Shown here: positions 24,683-33,587 of the stretch, piece by piece | Layout: each line of letters opens with the position of its first letter | How positions within the stretch are numbered: position 1 is the stretch's first letter | Assembly: GCF_000016165.1 (NCBI RefSeq) | Contig: NC_009253.1 | Coordinates: forward strand, 1,398,332-1,462,331 | DNA length: 64,000 nucleotides | DNA from: Desulforamulus reducens MI-1 | GTDB taxonomy: Bacteria; Bacillota; Desulfotomaculia; Desulfotomaculales; Desulfotomaculaceae | Direction of reading: 5' to 3' | Made by a program: the position numbers and the translations under genes | Notes under the pieces: generated by a model | Told to the model about the DNA's origin: nothing | What the model saw: only the letters and a program-made list of their open reading frames with translations | The model's database searches: none

Positions 24683-27600
24683 ATGACGGATCAAAAATAT
24701 TTCGGTTCAGTACTGGTTGTGGGGGGCGGCATCTCCGGGATGCAGTCCGCCCTGGACCTGGCCGAATCCGGTTACCGGGTTTATCTAGTTGAAAAAAAAC
24801 CTGCCATTGGTGGAACCATGGCAAGACTGGATAAAACCTTTCCAACAAACGACTGTGCCATGTGTACCATGTCTCCTAAACTGGTAGATGTAGGTCGGCA
24901 CCTGAATATTGAGATTATCACTGGGGCGGAACTGATAGGCCTGGAAGGAGAAGCCGGTAATTTTAAGGCAAAGGTATTGCAGCAGGCCCGCTGTGTGGAT
25001 ATTAGCAAGTGTATCGGTTGTGGGGCCTGTGCGGAAGTGTGTCCTGTTAAAGTACAGGATGATTTTGATGCAGGTTTGGGTCAACGCAAGGCCATTTACA
25101 AACTGTATGCCCAGGCCACACCAAACGCCTTTGCGGTGGATAAAACGAAGTGCCTAAAAATTAAGAACCCCAAGGCCTGCGGCAAATGTGCCAAAGAGTG
25201 CCCTGCCGGAGCCATCGATCATGCAATGGCGGACACCACGCTGGAACTGGAAGTGGGAGCGGTCATTCTGAGTCCCGGCTTTGAACCCATGGATGGAGAT
25301 TTGCGAGGGGAGTTTGGCTGGGGCATTTACCAAAATGTTGTCACCAGTTTACAATTTGAGCGCCTGCTATCAGCCAGTGGACCCACCATGGGTCATTTGG
25401 TTCGCCCCTCGGATCATGTAGAACCCAAAAGGATTGCCTTTTTACAGTGCGTGGGTTCTAGGGATAAGGCCAAGGGAAATCCCTATTGTTCGGCTGTCTG
25501 CTGTATGTATGCTACCAAGCATGCCATCATTGCCCAGGAACATGAGGCCGGACTGGAAACTAAAATTTTCTACATGGATATTCGGGCCTATGGGAAAGAC
25601 TTTGAAAAATATTACGACCGGGCCAGAATTCAGCACGGAGTTAAATATGAGAAGGCCATGATTTCCTCTGTTAAAGAGGACCCGCAAACCAAAAATATTA
25701 TTGTGAAATACCGGAATCCCGATGGCTCATTCAATGAAGAACAATTTGATATGTTGGTGCTCTCTGTTGGCCTAAAGCCTTCGGCAGGAAACCAGAAGTT
25801 AGCAGAAGCTTGCCAAATCCAATTGGATGATTTTGGATTCTGTAAAACCGTAGAATTTAGCCCTGGGTTAACAACAAGGGAAGGTGTGTTTGCCGGCGGT
25901 GCCTTTTGTGCACCAAAGGATATCCCCGAGACTGTGGTGGATGCCAGTGCAGCCGCTGCCAATGCCTCCCGTTTGTTGAGTCAAGTTCGGGGGAGTTTAA
26001 GTAAAAAGAAAGAATACCCGCCAGAGCGTGATGTAACTAGCGAAGATCCCCGAGTGGGTGTGTTTGTCTGCAACTGCGGAATTAATATCGGCAGTGTGGT
26101 TCGGGTGCCGGAAGTGGCTGAATTTGCTAAAACCATTCCCAATGTCGTACATTCCGAAGAATTTCTATTTAGCTGCTCCCAGGATAGCATTGAAAAAATT
26201 AAGGAACGGATTAAGGAACATCAATTAAACCGGGTGGTGGTGGCCTCCTGTACACCCAGAACCCACGCACCGTTATTTATGAGCAGTTTAAAGGAAGCAG
26301 GAATCAACCCTTACCTTTTTGAACAGGCCAATATCCGGGAACACTCCTCCTGGGTACACCGGGATAACCCCGCTGCAGCCACTGAAAAGGCCAAGGATTT
26401 GGTAAAGATGGCAGTGGCCAAGGTTAAATTGTTGAAACCCGTCTATACCTCCTTTATGGATATCAACCGTAAGGCTTTGGTTATCGGTGGGGGAGTGGCT
26501 GGTATGGCCAACGCCCTTAACTTAGCTGGCCAGGGATTCCAGGTTATTTTAGTTGAACGGACTGACAAATTAGGTGGCCATGCCCTGGACGGCAGGTATA
26601 CCATGAAGGGTAACAATCCAGCAGAACTGGCGGCTAAGCTTGCCGGGGAGGTTCAGATTCACCCTAACATTGATTTAAATCTAAACTCCACCATTAAAAA
26701 AGTGGCCGGTTATTTGGGAAATTACAAAACAACCCTGACTACACCAGCGGGTGAAAGAGACGTGGAACACGGTGTGGTTATCATTGCCACCGGTGCCGAT
26801 CAGGCAACAACTTCAGAATATTTGTATGGCCAACATGAAGCAGTATGTACCCAAAGGGAATTGGAGCACAAACTGGACGGTTCCGGGATTGGCGGTGCCA
26901 AAACAGTTGTTATGATTCAGTGTGTTGGCTCCAGGGATGAAAACCGACCCTACTGCAGTAGGATATGCTGTTATAATGCCATCAAGAATGCTCTAAAAAT
27001 GAAAGAACTTGACCCAACCGTTAATATCTTCATTATATACCGAGATATCCGGACCTATGGCTTCTACGAGACCTACTATGCTGAAGCAAGGCGCAAGGGA
27101 GTTGTATTTATCCGCTATACCTTGGATAACAAACCTAGGGTAGAACCCAGAAGTAATGGGTTAAAGGTTCATGTTAAAGATCCAATTTTAAATAAAATAC
27201 TGGAACTGGATACCGATTTGCTTGTTTTAAGTACTGGCATAGAACCGGCAAAGGGAACAGACACCCTGAGCCAGTTGTTCAAGGTATCTCTTAACGCAGA
27301 TGGTTTCTTCTCCGAAGCACACATGAAGCTGCGCCCGATAGATTTTGCTGCGGATGGTCTATACCTCTGTGGTCTGGCCCACTCGCCCAAATTGATAGAC
27401 GAGTCCATTGCCCAGGCCAATGCTGCCGCTGTACGCGCAGTTACCATGTTATCGAAGGACAAGTTGGAATCCTTAGGCAATGTTGCCATGGTAAATCCCA
27501 AGTGGTGTAAGGGGTGCGGCTTATGTATTGAGGCCTGCTCCTATGGGGCCCGGGTAATGAATGAAATGACCCATGTTGCCGAGGTATTAGATGTGCTGTG

Positions 27601-27706
27601 TCAGGGTTGTGGAGCCTGTGTGGCAGCATGTCCCAGCGGGGCTTGTCAGCAAAAGGGCTTTGAGAAACAACAAATCATAGCTATGTTGGATGCCAGTAAC
27701 AGCTAG
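24683..27706 (+). CDS. hdrA: HdrA-like flavoprotein, double-module form (1007 aa)
   Basis: Start ATG 24683 follows AGGGAGGGTGG; an in-frame ATG at 24650 lies inside the preceding gene and has no ribosome binding site. Modules: FAD motif VVGGGISGMQSALDLAESG (about 13-31), NDCAMC (about 57-62), ferredoxin CIGCGACAEVCP (about 111), CGKCAKECPAG (about 167), the CNCGINIG and ASCTPRTHAPLF segments (463, 522), a second flavin motif VIGGGVAGMANALNLAGQG (about 598) and a C-terminal pair of [4Fe-4S] motifs (943, 973). It lines up almost from end to end with the upstream HdrA minus its insertion, so the two arose by tandem duplication. It gives HdrBC and MvhD a flavin partner. Confidence 0.93.
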   Translation: MTDQKYFGSVLVVGGGISGMQSALDLAESGYRVYLVEKKPAIGGTMARLDKTFPTNDCAMCTMSPKLVDVGRHLNIEIITGAELIGLEGEAGNFKAKVLQQARCVDISKCIGCGACAEVCPVKVQDDFDAGLGQRKAIYKLYAQATPNAFAVDKTKCLKIKNPKACGKCAKECPAGAIDHAMADTTLELEVGAVILSPGFEPMDGDLRGEFGWGIYQNVVTSLQFERLLSASGPTMGHLVRPSDHVEPKRIAFLQCVGSRDKAKGNPYCSAVCCMYATKHAIIAQEHEAGLETKIFYMDIRAYGKDFEKYYDRARIQHGVKYEKAMISSVKEDPQTKNIIVKYRNPDGSFNEEQFDMLVLSVGLKPSAGNQKLAEACQIQLDDFGFCKTVEFSPGLTTREGVFAGGAFCAPKDIPETVVDASAAAANASRLLSQVRGSLSKKKEYPPERDVTSEDPRVGVFVCNCGINIGSVVRVPEVAEFAKTIPNVVHSEEFLFSCSQDSIEKIKERIKEHQLNRVVVASCTPRTHAPLFMSSLKEAGINPYLFEQANIREHSSWVHRDNPAAATEKAKDLVKMAVAKVKLLKPVYTSFMDINRKALVIGGGVAGMANALNLAGQGFQVILVERTDKLGGHALDGRYTMKGNNPAELAAKLAGEVQIHPNIDLNLNSTIKKVAGYLGNYKTTLTTPAGERDVEHGVVIIATGADQATTSEYLYGQHEAVCTQRELEHKLDGSGIGGAKTVVMIQCVGSRDENRPYCSRICCYNAIKNALKMKELDPTVNIFIIYRDIRTYGFYETYYAEARRKGVVFIRYTLDNKPRVEPRSNGLKVHVKDPILNKILELDTDLLVLSTGIEPAKGTDTLSQLFKVSLNADGFFSEAHMKLRPIDFAADGLYLCGLAHSPKLIDESIAQANAAAVRAVTMLSKDKLESLGNVAMVNPKWCKGCGLCIEACSYGARVMNEMTHVAEVLDVLCQGCGACVAACPSGACQQKGFEKQQIIAMLDASNS

Positions 27707-27727
27707 GCTGAAAAGGAGGGTTATGGA

Positions 27728-28180
27728 ATGAGTGTTCCAGAAGAAAAAGTTCAAAACAACAGTGAATATGAACCCAAAATTATCGCCATACTCTGTAACT
27801 GGTGTTCCTACACCGGTGCAGATTTGGCTGGTACAGCCCGGATTCAATATCCCCCGAATGTACGCATTATTCGGGTCATGTGCAGTGGCTCAGTGGACCC
27901 ACTTTATATGATTAAACCTATCCTAGACGGCGGCGATGCCGTCCTGGTGGGTGGCTGACACGAAGGTGACTGCCACTATGGTAGTGGCAATTATAAAGCC
28001 CGTCGTAAGGTAGCCATTGCTAGAAATGTACTCCAACAATTAGGTATACCGGAAGAGCGGTTATGGTTACGTTTCATCAGTGCTTCCCAGGGGGCATACT
28101 TTGGTGAAGTCATCAGCGAAATGACCGAGAAATTGAAAAAGTTAGGACCTAACCCGCTGCGCAAGAACTGGGAAATCTAA
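27728..28180 (+). CDS. mvhD: MvhD-type electron-transfer protein, predicted selenoprotein (Sec77)
   Basis: The frame runs from ATG 27728 (after AAAAGGAGGG) through an in-frame TGA at 27956-27958 to TAA at 28178-28180, giving 150 residues. Before the TGA come the cluster cysteines C23, C26 and C52 (ILCNWCSYTGADLAG, VMCSG); after it, HEGDCHYGSGNYKARRK and ISASQGAYF, exactly the MvhD family C-terminal half. The TGA falls where the family has the Cys of GGCHxGDCHY, so it is read as selenocysteine. A hairpin TGCCAC-TATGGTA-GTGGCA starts 13 bases downstream. MvhD carries electrons through a [2Fe-2S] cluster between a hydrogenase or other donor and HdrA. Selenium versions are known in methanogens (VhuD). 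Truncation is very unlikely given the perfect homology beyond the codon. Confidence 0.9.
27971..27989 (+). promoter_or_regulatory. SECIS-like hairpin of mvhD
   Basis: TGCCAC and GTGGCA form a six-base stem, extendable past one mismatch, around the seven-base loop TATGGTA. The loop, which holds G and U residues as bacterial SECIS loops do, lies 19-25 bases after the TGA, inside the usual distance for SelB recruitment. It is within the coding sequence, as expected in bacteria. Confidence 0.7.
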
Positions 28181-28198
28181 GGTGGGAGGCGTAATAGC

Positions 28199-29311
28199 AT
28201 GAAAACATATACGATAAAATCAGGGGACACCCTGAGTGCAGCCCGGGGTTTTTTAAAAGCGTTAATTACATCGGGAAAAGTAAGCTCCATTTTGGTGCCG
28301 CAGGAAGTTTTGTCGAAAACCAATGTGGTTCCTACATTAATAAAGGATCCTGCAATGTTCGATGCGGCAAATCCCTTTGCCCCTGTAAACGGCCTTAATG
28401 CCGCCAGGCTGGTGGCAAATCTTTCCCGCAATCTGCCGGAGAAGATTGCCGTGGTGCTTCGTTCCTGTGAAGTGCGTGCTTTGATTGAGTTGGTTAAGCT
28501 TCAGCAGGCTAAATTAGACAACTTAGTTATCATTGGTGTGGATTGTGTGGGAACATTTCCTGCCAGTGACTATGCAAATATGGTTAAAGAAAACAAAATT
28601 GATGCAAGTAAATGGGTAACCCAGGCCGCCGACGGTAATAACCCCATTGGCGTGCCATTGCGCCGGGCCTGCACCGTGTGTGCGTATCCCGAGGTTGGTA
28701 ATGCAGACATTGTCTTGGGCTGGTTGGGGATGGGCGGTAATTTGCTTATCTCTGCCAAAGATGACGTGGATCTAGCTGATATAGCTGGTTTAGATAGTAT
28801 ATCCGTACCGGATACTCGGATAAAATTATTAGAAAAAATTATCACAGAAAAGGCACAAGCCAAGACCAAGGCCATAGATGAGTTCAAGAGTTCTGTTAGC
28901 AGCATGGAAAAGCTGGCAGAAGTATTGGCAACCTGTATAAAATGCCAGAATTGTCGCCAGGCCTGCCCCATTTGCTTCTGTCGAGAGTGTGTATCAGCGG
29001 GTCCCATTTTTGATCACAATGGGGATAAATATCTGGAATATGCCAAGAGAAAGGGAGCCATAGAGTTACCCACCGATACCACACTATTCCATCTAACCAG
29101 AGTGAATCATATGGGGCTGTCCTGCGTGGGCTGTGGTCAATGTGAAAATGCCTGCCCCATGAATATTCCCGTGGGATTAATGTTCCAAGCGTTGTCTCAA
29201 CCCAATCAGGATCGTTTTGAGTATGAGCCAGGACGTTCATTGGAGGAGCCCATTCCTTTAACCGTTTATAAAGAACATGAACTTGAAGAATTAAATACCG
29301 GTAAACACTGA
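28199..29311 (+). CDS. FrhB/FdhB-like iron-sulfur flavoprotein of the hdr locus
   Basis: 370 residues, start ATG after GGTGGGAGG, 18 bases beyond mvhD. The N-terminal half (AVVLRSCEVRALIELVKL, LVIIGVDCVGTFP) matches the coenzyme F420 hydrogenase/dehydrogenase beta-subunit family. The C-terminal half has iron-sulfur motifs CIKCQNCRQACPICFCREC (about 244-262) and CVGCGQCENACP (about 306-317). Such subunits deliver electrons from formate dehydrogenase, F420 or another donor to HdrA/MvhD. No formate dehydrogenase or hydrogenase gene adjoins, so the donor is unknown. It ends the operon at a good terminator. Confidence 0.85.
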   Translation: MKTYTIKSGDTLSAARGFLKALITSGKVSSILVPQEVLSKTNVVPTLIKDPAMFDAANPFAPVNGLNAARLVANLSRNLPEKIAVVLRSCEVRALIELVKLQQAKLDNLVIIGVDCVGTFPASDYANMVKENKIDASKWVTQAADGNNPIGVPLRRACTVCAYPEVGNADIVLGWLGMGGNLLISAKDDVDLADIAGLDSISVPDTRIKLLEKIITEKAQAKTKAIDEFKSSVSSMEKLAEVLATCIKCQNCRQACPICFCRECVSAGPIFDHNGDKYLEYAKRKGAIELPTDTTLFHLTRVNHMGLSCVGCGQCENACPMNIPVGLMFQALSQPNQDRFEYEPGRSLEEPIPLTVYKEHELEELNTGKH

Positions 29312-29315
29312 TACA

Positions 29316-29347
29316 AAAAGGGAGTTATCCAGTGGGTAACTCCTTTT
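29316..29347 (+). terminator. terminator of the hdr operon
   Basis: AAAAGGGAGTTATCC pairs with GGTAACTCCTTTT around a short loop, directly after the FrhB/FdhB-like gene. Confidence 0.85.
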
Positions 29348-29357
29348 ATCTTCAAAT

Positions 29358-31183
29358 CGGAAAGTAACTTTCCGAGCCAAGTTAAAGCTCCAAAATAACC
29401 AATTTTTGGTTATACCGCTTGAGCTGCTATGTTGCCTGAATGCCTAATCACTCGGAAAGCGTTATCACTGCTGTATACTCCAATAAAAAGCTAGATTTTA
29501 GGGTGCAGTTAATAAGACCCATCTTTTTTGGATCAGTGATATCATATTTGATTAATTCGATTAGTCTCGAGTTTGTTTAACCTGAACTTACGGCAACCCA
29601 TGCCTGTATGCAAAGGAATTCTTGTAATTTTTCCTTAGCATTCTTCAATGCCTTTTGCAGCCAGGGATTAGGGGCTAACTTTATATGGCGGTAACGGTTG
29701 TTGCCTACAATGTTCCCAGGTACATTCAGTATTTTACGGCGGATAGTGGGCACTTCAGCACGGCTGTCTTTGCCATCCAATAAGGCCAAGCGAAACCAGT
29801 TGAGAAGGTTATACGATAATACTTTGAGCCACATAAAGGCTTTGTTTCGATCCATCTCTGCTTGGCTCATTTTTTCAAAGCCTAAGCCAACCTTGAGTTC
29901 ATCAATTTTGTTTTCGATATTGCAACGCTTATTGTATTCGTGCCATACCTCCTCTGGGTTGTGCTCGTCACTAGAAGTAATTATCACCTGGTAGTCGAAT
30001 GTCTTCAGGTCAAAGTTAAGTTGATCGCCGCATGCCTTAGGTTCTTGAGTTTCACGGATAAATACAAACCTGCGGGCTTTGGACCATTTAGGTAATGGAA
30101 TGGTGATTTCTGCTGCAGCATAATGGTTGCTCAAAGACTGCCACTGGTTCTGGTCATCAAGGTATTTAATGACCTTTCTCATATTACTGGTGAGTTTAGC
30201 CTTACAAATATACTCGATGCCCTGTTCTTCCAGGTAGGCAAAGTTATCCTCATCAAAGAAACCTTTATCTATGCGGATACCTTTTACGAGGATATTCTGG
30301 GCAGCTAAGATCTCTAATGTCTCTTTAAGGAATTCCATAAATTGGCCATTGCTGGCGACGTTCCCACTATATAACCCGGCATTGACTAGTTCGCAAGTTC
30401 CAGAGATAAATGCTACCTTTACCTTGTAGGAAGGCCTCCCGTGGTACCGAGGATTGTAACCGACTTTTGATCCTTCCTGTTTCCCAAAAACAGTGAGGAC
30501 ACTGTCATCAATATCTAGCCAGACTTCACGGGGCTGATCGGATTTGGCCTTTAAGGACAGCATTTCCTGATTCACCAGAGGCAATTGGTTTAATGCCTCC
30601 TGCTCACAGATAAGAGATAGAAAGTTCCGCAAAGTGCTTTCGTCAGGCACTTGTGTTACTTCTTTAATTTTCTGGTATCCAGGGTCAGTTTGCAGAGCAT
30701 TCATATGAGAAAACCGTAATAATCCCAAGGAAAGGGCATCAATGATTGTATCTAACAACCCTGTATCAGAGTATTTACAGTTATGATGTCGCTTAAGGGA
30801 AACCCCTTTAAGCATACCCTTGAAATCAATGGCTTGCTTAAACGCCTCTAGTATGCCAAAATTTCCATAAGCAGTTACAGAAGTATTGTCAAAGCTAATC
30901 GGAAGATCACTTTTGCTAGTCAGGCGTTGAAGAGAATGTAATTTCTTCTGATATTTACGTTCCAAATCACGTCGTTGTTGACGGGTCAAAGTTTCAAGTT
31001 GATTTGTGGTAATAAATTGTGATACCATCATTTCAGAGGGTCACCATCCTTTTGGAATGTTTTGTTTGGACGCTAAACAATTCCGTAGAAGGGGCGGTGT
31101 ACCCTCTTTTTCTGTCAAATTTTTTACAACAAAAAATGGTTATTAGACCTTGATGTTATTGGGTTTTTAAACTTTACTTTCCG
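29358..31183 (-). mobile_element. IS1380-family insertion sequence, intact
   Basis: About 1.8 kb bounded by inverted repeats CGGAAAGTAA (29358-29367) and its complement TTACTTTCCG (31174-31183), holding one full-length transposase gene on the minus strand. The length suits IS1380 elements. I saw no clear target duplication, so the exact ends may differ by a few bases. It sits just after the hdr operon terminator. Confidence 0.75.
29577..31031 (-). CDS. IS1380-family transposase
   Basis: A full-length 484-residue DDE transposase. EVWLDIDDSVLTVFGKQEG contains the first catalytic Asp of the family, followed by GYNPRYHGRPSYKVKVAF, the typical IS1380 stretch. The second Asp is in GIRIDKGFFDEDNFAYLE, and the third acidic residue is near YNKRCNIENKIDELK. 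No frameshift or internal stop, so it could be active. The ATG start choice is uncertain by one codon (two adjacent Met). Confidence 0.9.
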   Translation of the reverse strand: MMVSQFITTNQLETLTRQQRRDLERKYQKKLHSLQRLTSKSDLPISFDNTSVTAYGNFGILEAFKQAIDFKGMLKGVSLKRHHNCKYSDTGLLDTIIDALSLGLLRFSHMNALQTDPGYQKIKEVTQVPDESTLRNFLSLICEQEALNQLPLVNQEMLSLKAKSDQPREVWLDIDDSVLTVFGKQEGSKVGYNPRYHGRPSYKVKVAFISGTCELVNAGLYSGNVASNGQFMEFLKETLEILAAQNILVKGIRIDKGFFDEDNFAYLEEQGIEYICKAKLTSNMRKVIKYLDDQNQWQSLSNHYAAAEITIPLPKWSKARRFVFIRETQEPKACGDQLNFDLKTFDYQVIITSSDEHNPEEVWHEYNKRCNIENKIDELKVGLGFEKMSQAEMDRNKAFMWLKVLSYNLLNWFRLALLDGKDSRAEVPTIRRKILNVPGNIVGNNRYRHIKLAPNPWLQKALKNAKEKLQEFLCIQAWVAVSSG

Positions 31184-31286
31184 TATCTAAGTTTATATAT
31201 TTCTCCATTTATTAGATAAAGATAAAAATGAATAGGTTTTATGCAAGAGGGCATAATAAAAGAGACTATAAAAGAGGAGGCTCATT

Positions 31287-31565
31287 ATGCAACAAGACAT
31301 CTATATTGTAGGTTTAATAGTGGATGAGAGGGGGTCTAAGGCTCCAGAAGTGCAGCAGATCATTACCCGCTATGGTAATAGCATCCTTTGTAGAAATGGC
31401 ATTCCAAGCCCCAGCAGGGAGCGAGGAATAATCACGTTAACAATGGAAGCTACGCCGGAAGAGTACGGTAAAATGAAAAGCGAATTAAATAGTATTGACG
31501 GAGTAACTGTAGAGAGTATTCATTTTAGCCAACAAGAAACCTTTCAAGTTTGCAAAAGCAACTAA
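31287..31565 (+). CDS. TM1266-family (ACT/NikR-C-like) regulatory protein
   Basis: 92 residues, ATG after AAGAGGAGG. The layout DIYIVGLIVDERG... RYGNSILCRNGIPSPSRERGIITLTMEATPEEYGKMKSEL... GVTVESI matches the small ferredoxin-fold family annotated as putative iron-only hydrogenase system regulators (TM1266-like). It has no DNA-binding domain, so it may sense a metal or small molecule. No hydrogenase maturation genes are nearby. It is flanked by the IS1380 element upstream and a weak terminator downstream. Confidence 0.7.
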   Translation: MQQDIYIVGLIVDERGSKAPEVQQIITRYGNSILCRNGIPSPSRERGIITLTMEATPEEYGKMKSELNSIDGVTVESIHFSQQETFQVCKSN

Positions 31566-31576
31566 ACAAACAAGCT

Positions 31577-31620
31577 AAAGAATGCTACCAAACCGCATTG
31601 GGTTAAGGGAACCGTTCTTT
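31577..31620 (+). terminator. probable terminator after the TM1266-like gene
   Basis: Imperfect stem (AAAGAA...TTCTTT with an inner AACC-GCATTG-GGTT) followed by TTTTTTT. Confidence 0.5.
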
Positions 31621-31717
31621 TTTTATGTAAATTATTATTTTTAGGGGTTTTCCTAAGGGAAAAATGGTATTAAGATTTCTTTAGGAGAATTTTTAGACTT
31701 AATACTGGAGAGATTTT

Positions 31718-33118
31718 ATGCTATCGCTACAATATTACTTAAGTTTTTTCATTACCTTAGCCATCACCACCGCAGTGGGGGTCTATTCGTTACGTTTTGT
31801 CAGGACTGCCTCAGACTTTAATGTGGGTGGTCGGCAATTACCGTGGTTGCTGGTTACGGGTTCCTTAGTTGGTTCCTTTATCGGGGGCACCTCTACGGTG
31901 GGAACGGCCCAGGTTGCTTATCAATATGGTATAAGCGGCATTTATTTCACCCTGGGAGCAGGCCTGGGGTGTTTGGTTATGGGGCTTTTCTTGGCCAAAC
32001 CCATGAGGCAGGCGGAAGTTGATACAATTCCCCAATTTTTAGGTAAACATTATGGCAGAGGGGTTATTCATTGGTCCAGTACCTACACAACCATTGGTAT
32101 ATTTATTCAAGTTGTGGCCCAAATATTGTCAGCTGCTCCACTATTGATGGCCATGCTCCCCATTTCATTTATGGAAGCGGCTGGACTTTCCGCAGGTTTA
32201 ATCGTAGTTTATATTTTGTTTGGGGGGTTCTGGGGAGCCAGTTTAGTGGGCCTTTTTAAAACCCTATTAATTTGCGGTTCTTTAGGTGTTGCAGGAATTA
32301 TGAGTTATCAAATGTCCGGGGGATTTATGGGTTTAACCCAGCAACTGCCCATTTTTGCCTGGCTTACCCCTTTTCCGGCAGGAGTAGGCAAAGAATTAGC
32401 ATCCATCTTTTCAGTGGTGATTGGTTTTATCTCAACCCAAACCTACATGCAGGCAATATTTGCCGGAAAAGATGTGCCATCTTCCAGAAAGGGAGTGTTG
32501 TTGGCAGGATTATTCATACCGGCCATAGGGGCCGCCAGTGTTGCTATCGGGGTCTTTATGAGAATAAATTACCCCGATATGAATGGCAGCTTAGCTTTAC
32601 CTTTATTTATCATTCATCATTTACCCCAATGGTTTGGGGGGGTTGTGTTAGCAGCTTTACTGATATCACTGGTCACCACTGGGGCTTCCCTGACTCTGGG
32701 GGCCTGTACTATGTTTTCCCAGGATATTTATAGGAGGATGCGTCCACTGGCGGATGATAAAGAGATACTCTCTATTTCTCGCATTTTTATTCTGCTTTTT
32801 TCCGGCGGCGCGTTACTGGTGGCAGCCAGCAATGTCAATTCAATGATCTTACAGTGGGCCTTTTTATCAATGGCCCTAAGGGGTGTAACGGTCTTTTTTC
32901 CACTGCTGGCAGCCATTTTTTATCGAAACAGTATTAATCGCACAGCAGGCTTCATAGCCATTTCAATGGCACCGCTGGTTGCTATAACCTGGCCCCTATG
33001 GCAGCCCTTTTCTATGGAACCCCTGTATATTGGGATGTTGCTAAGCTTAGCTTGTTTATTAGTTGGCGGACTTATGAAAGGAAAAAGAAATAAGCTATTA
33101 AAAGACAAGACAGTCTAA
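31718..33118 (+). CDS. sodium:solute symporter family protein
   Basis: 466 residues with about 12-13 membrane helices. Family features: VRTASDFNVGGRQLPW in the first loop, GSFIGGTSTVGTAQVAYQYG with the small-residue helix that lines the Na+ site, and SVVIGFISTQTYMQAIFAGKD, the SSS signature region. It imports a small solute (organic acid, amino acid or similar) with Na+. The C-terminus ends in a short basic tail. No neighbour gives the substrate. Its stop codon lies within the terminator. Confidence 0.88.
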   Translation: MLSLQYYLSFFITLAITTAVGVYSLRFVRTASDFNVGGRQLPWLLVTGSLVGSFIGGTSTVGTAQVAYQYGISGIYFTLGAGLGCLVMGLFLAKPMRQAEVDTIPQFLGKHYGRGVIHWSSTYTTIGIFIQVVAQILSAAPLLMAMLPISFMEAAGLSAGLIVVYILFGGFWGASLVGLFKTLLICGSLGVAGIMSYQMSGGFMGLTQQLPIFAWLTPFPAGVGKELASIFSVVIGFISTQTYMQAIFAGKDVPSSRKGVLLAGLFIPAIGAASVAIGVFMRINYPDMNGSLALPLFIIHHLPQWFGGVVLAALLISLVTTGASLTLGACTMFSQDIYRRMRPLADDKEILSISRIFILLFSGGALLVAASNVNSMILQWAFLSMALRGVTVFFPLLAAIFYRNSINRTAGFIAISMAPLVAITWPLWQPFSMEPLYIGMLLSLACLLVGGLMKGKRNKLLKDKTV

Positions 33119-33144
33119 ATAACTTCTTAGACCGTGTTGTCTTT
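33101..33144. terminator. bidirectional terminator after the symporter
   Basis: AAAGACAAGACAGTCTAA pairs with TTAGACCGTGTTGTCTTT around ATAACTTC, between convergent genes. Confidence 0.8.
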
Positions 33145-33151
33145 TACCAGT

Positions 33152-33385
33152 TTATTTTTTCCTAGCGGTAATTGTATATGTTTTACCGTCATGGCTGCCA
33201 ATGGGTTGAAAATCGAAATCATTTCTGGCTAGCAAATCGGAGATTTCATCTGAATGGTGGGCATCAATGGCAGCCATTTTAATGGTTAATTCCTCACCCA
33301 AACCAACCTCGTCCATGGCCTCTTCTATCTTTTCTAAGGCATCTGCTCCATCCACCCGATCTAAATCTATAGAAATTTTTGTCAT
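33152..33385 (-). CDS. small hypothetical protein, 77 aa
   Basis: ATG preceded by CGGAGGTGG. An acidic, soluble alpha/beta protein (ADALEKIEEAMDEVGLGEELTIKMAAIDAHHSDEISD in outline, broken here: KIEEAMDEVGLG then MAAIDAHHSDEI) that ends GSHDGKTYTITARKK. The size and the pattern of a helix followed by a C-terminal strand recall TusA-like or small ACT-like folds, but there is no CPxP motif, so I do not assign one. A single-gene unit with its own ribosome binding site and terminator. Confidence 0.65.
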   Translation of the reverse strand: MTKISIDLDRVDGADALEKIEEAMDEVGLGEELTIKMAAIDAHHSDEISDLLARNDFDFQPIGSHDGKTYTITARKK

Positions 33386-33587
33386 ACAACCACCTCCGGG
33401 TTTAATTTATCCTTAAGGCTATTTAAATATTCATCGGTGCCATATGGCAGTTTAACCACTATTTGTGTGTTTATTCCTTGGCTAAATTATGATACTTTAG
33501 TAAAAGTTCCACTCGGGTTAATTATTTGCGAAATATGAGGTAAACTCCAGACAATAAGCAGCTTAGCATTGAAAGGAGTGTAAACCT

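Noticed and set aside
18635-27706. The locus as qmoABC
   Set aside because: Qmo has a membrane subunit QmoC and sits with aprAB; here hdrB and hdrC are soluble and the gene set includes MvhD and an FrhB/FdhB-like protein.
27959-28180. mvhD as a truncated 76-residue protein or a pseudogene
   Set aside because: Family homology continues in the same frame right after the TGA, no other lesion is present, and a SECIS-like hairpin follows at the right distance.
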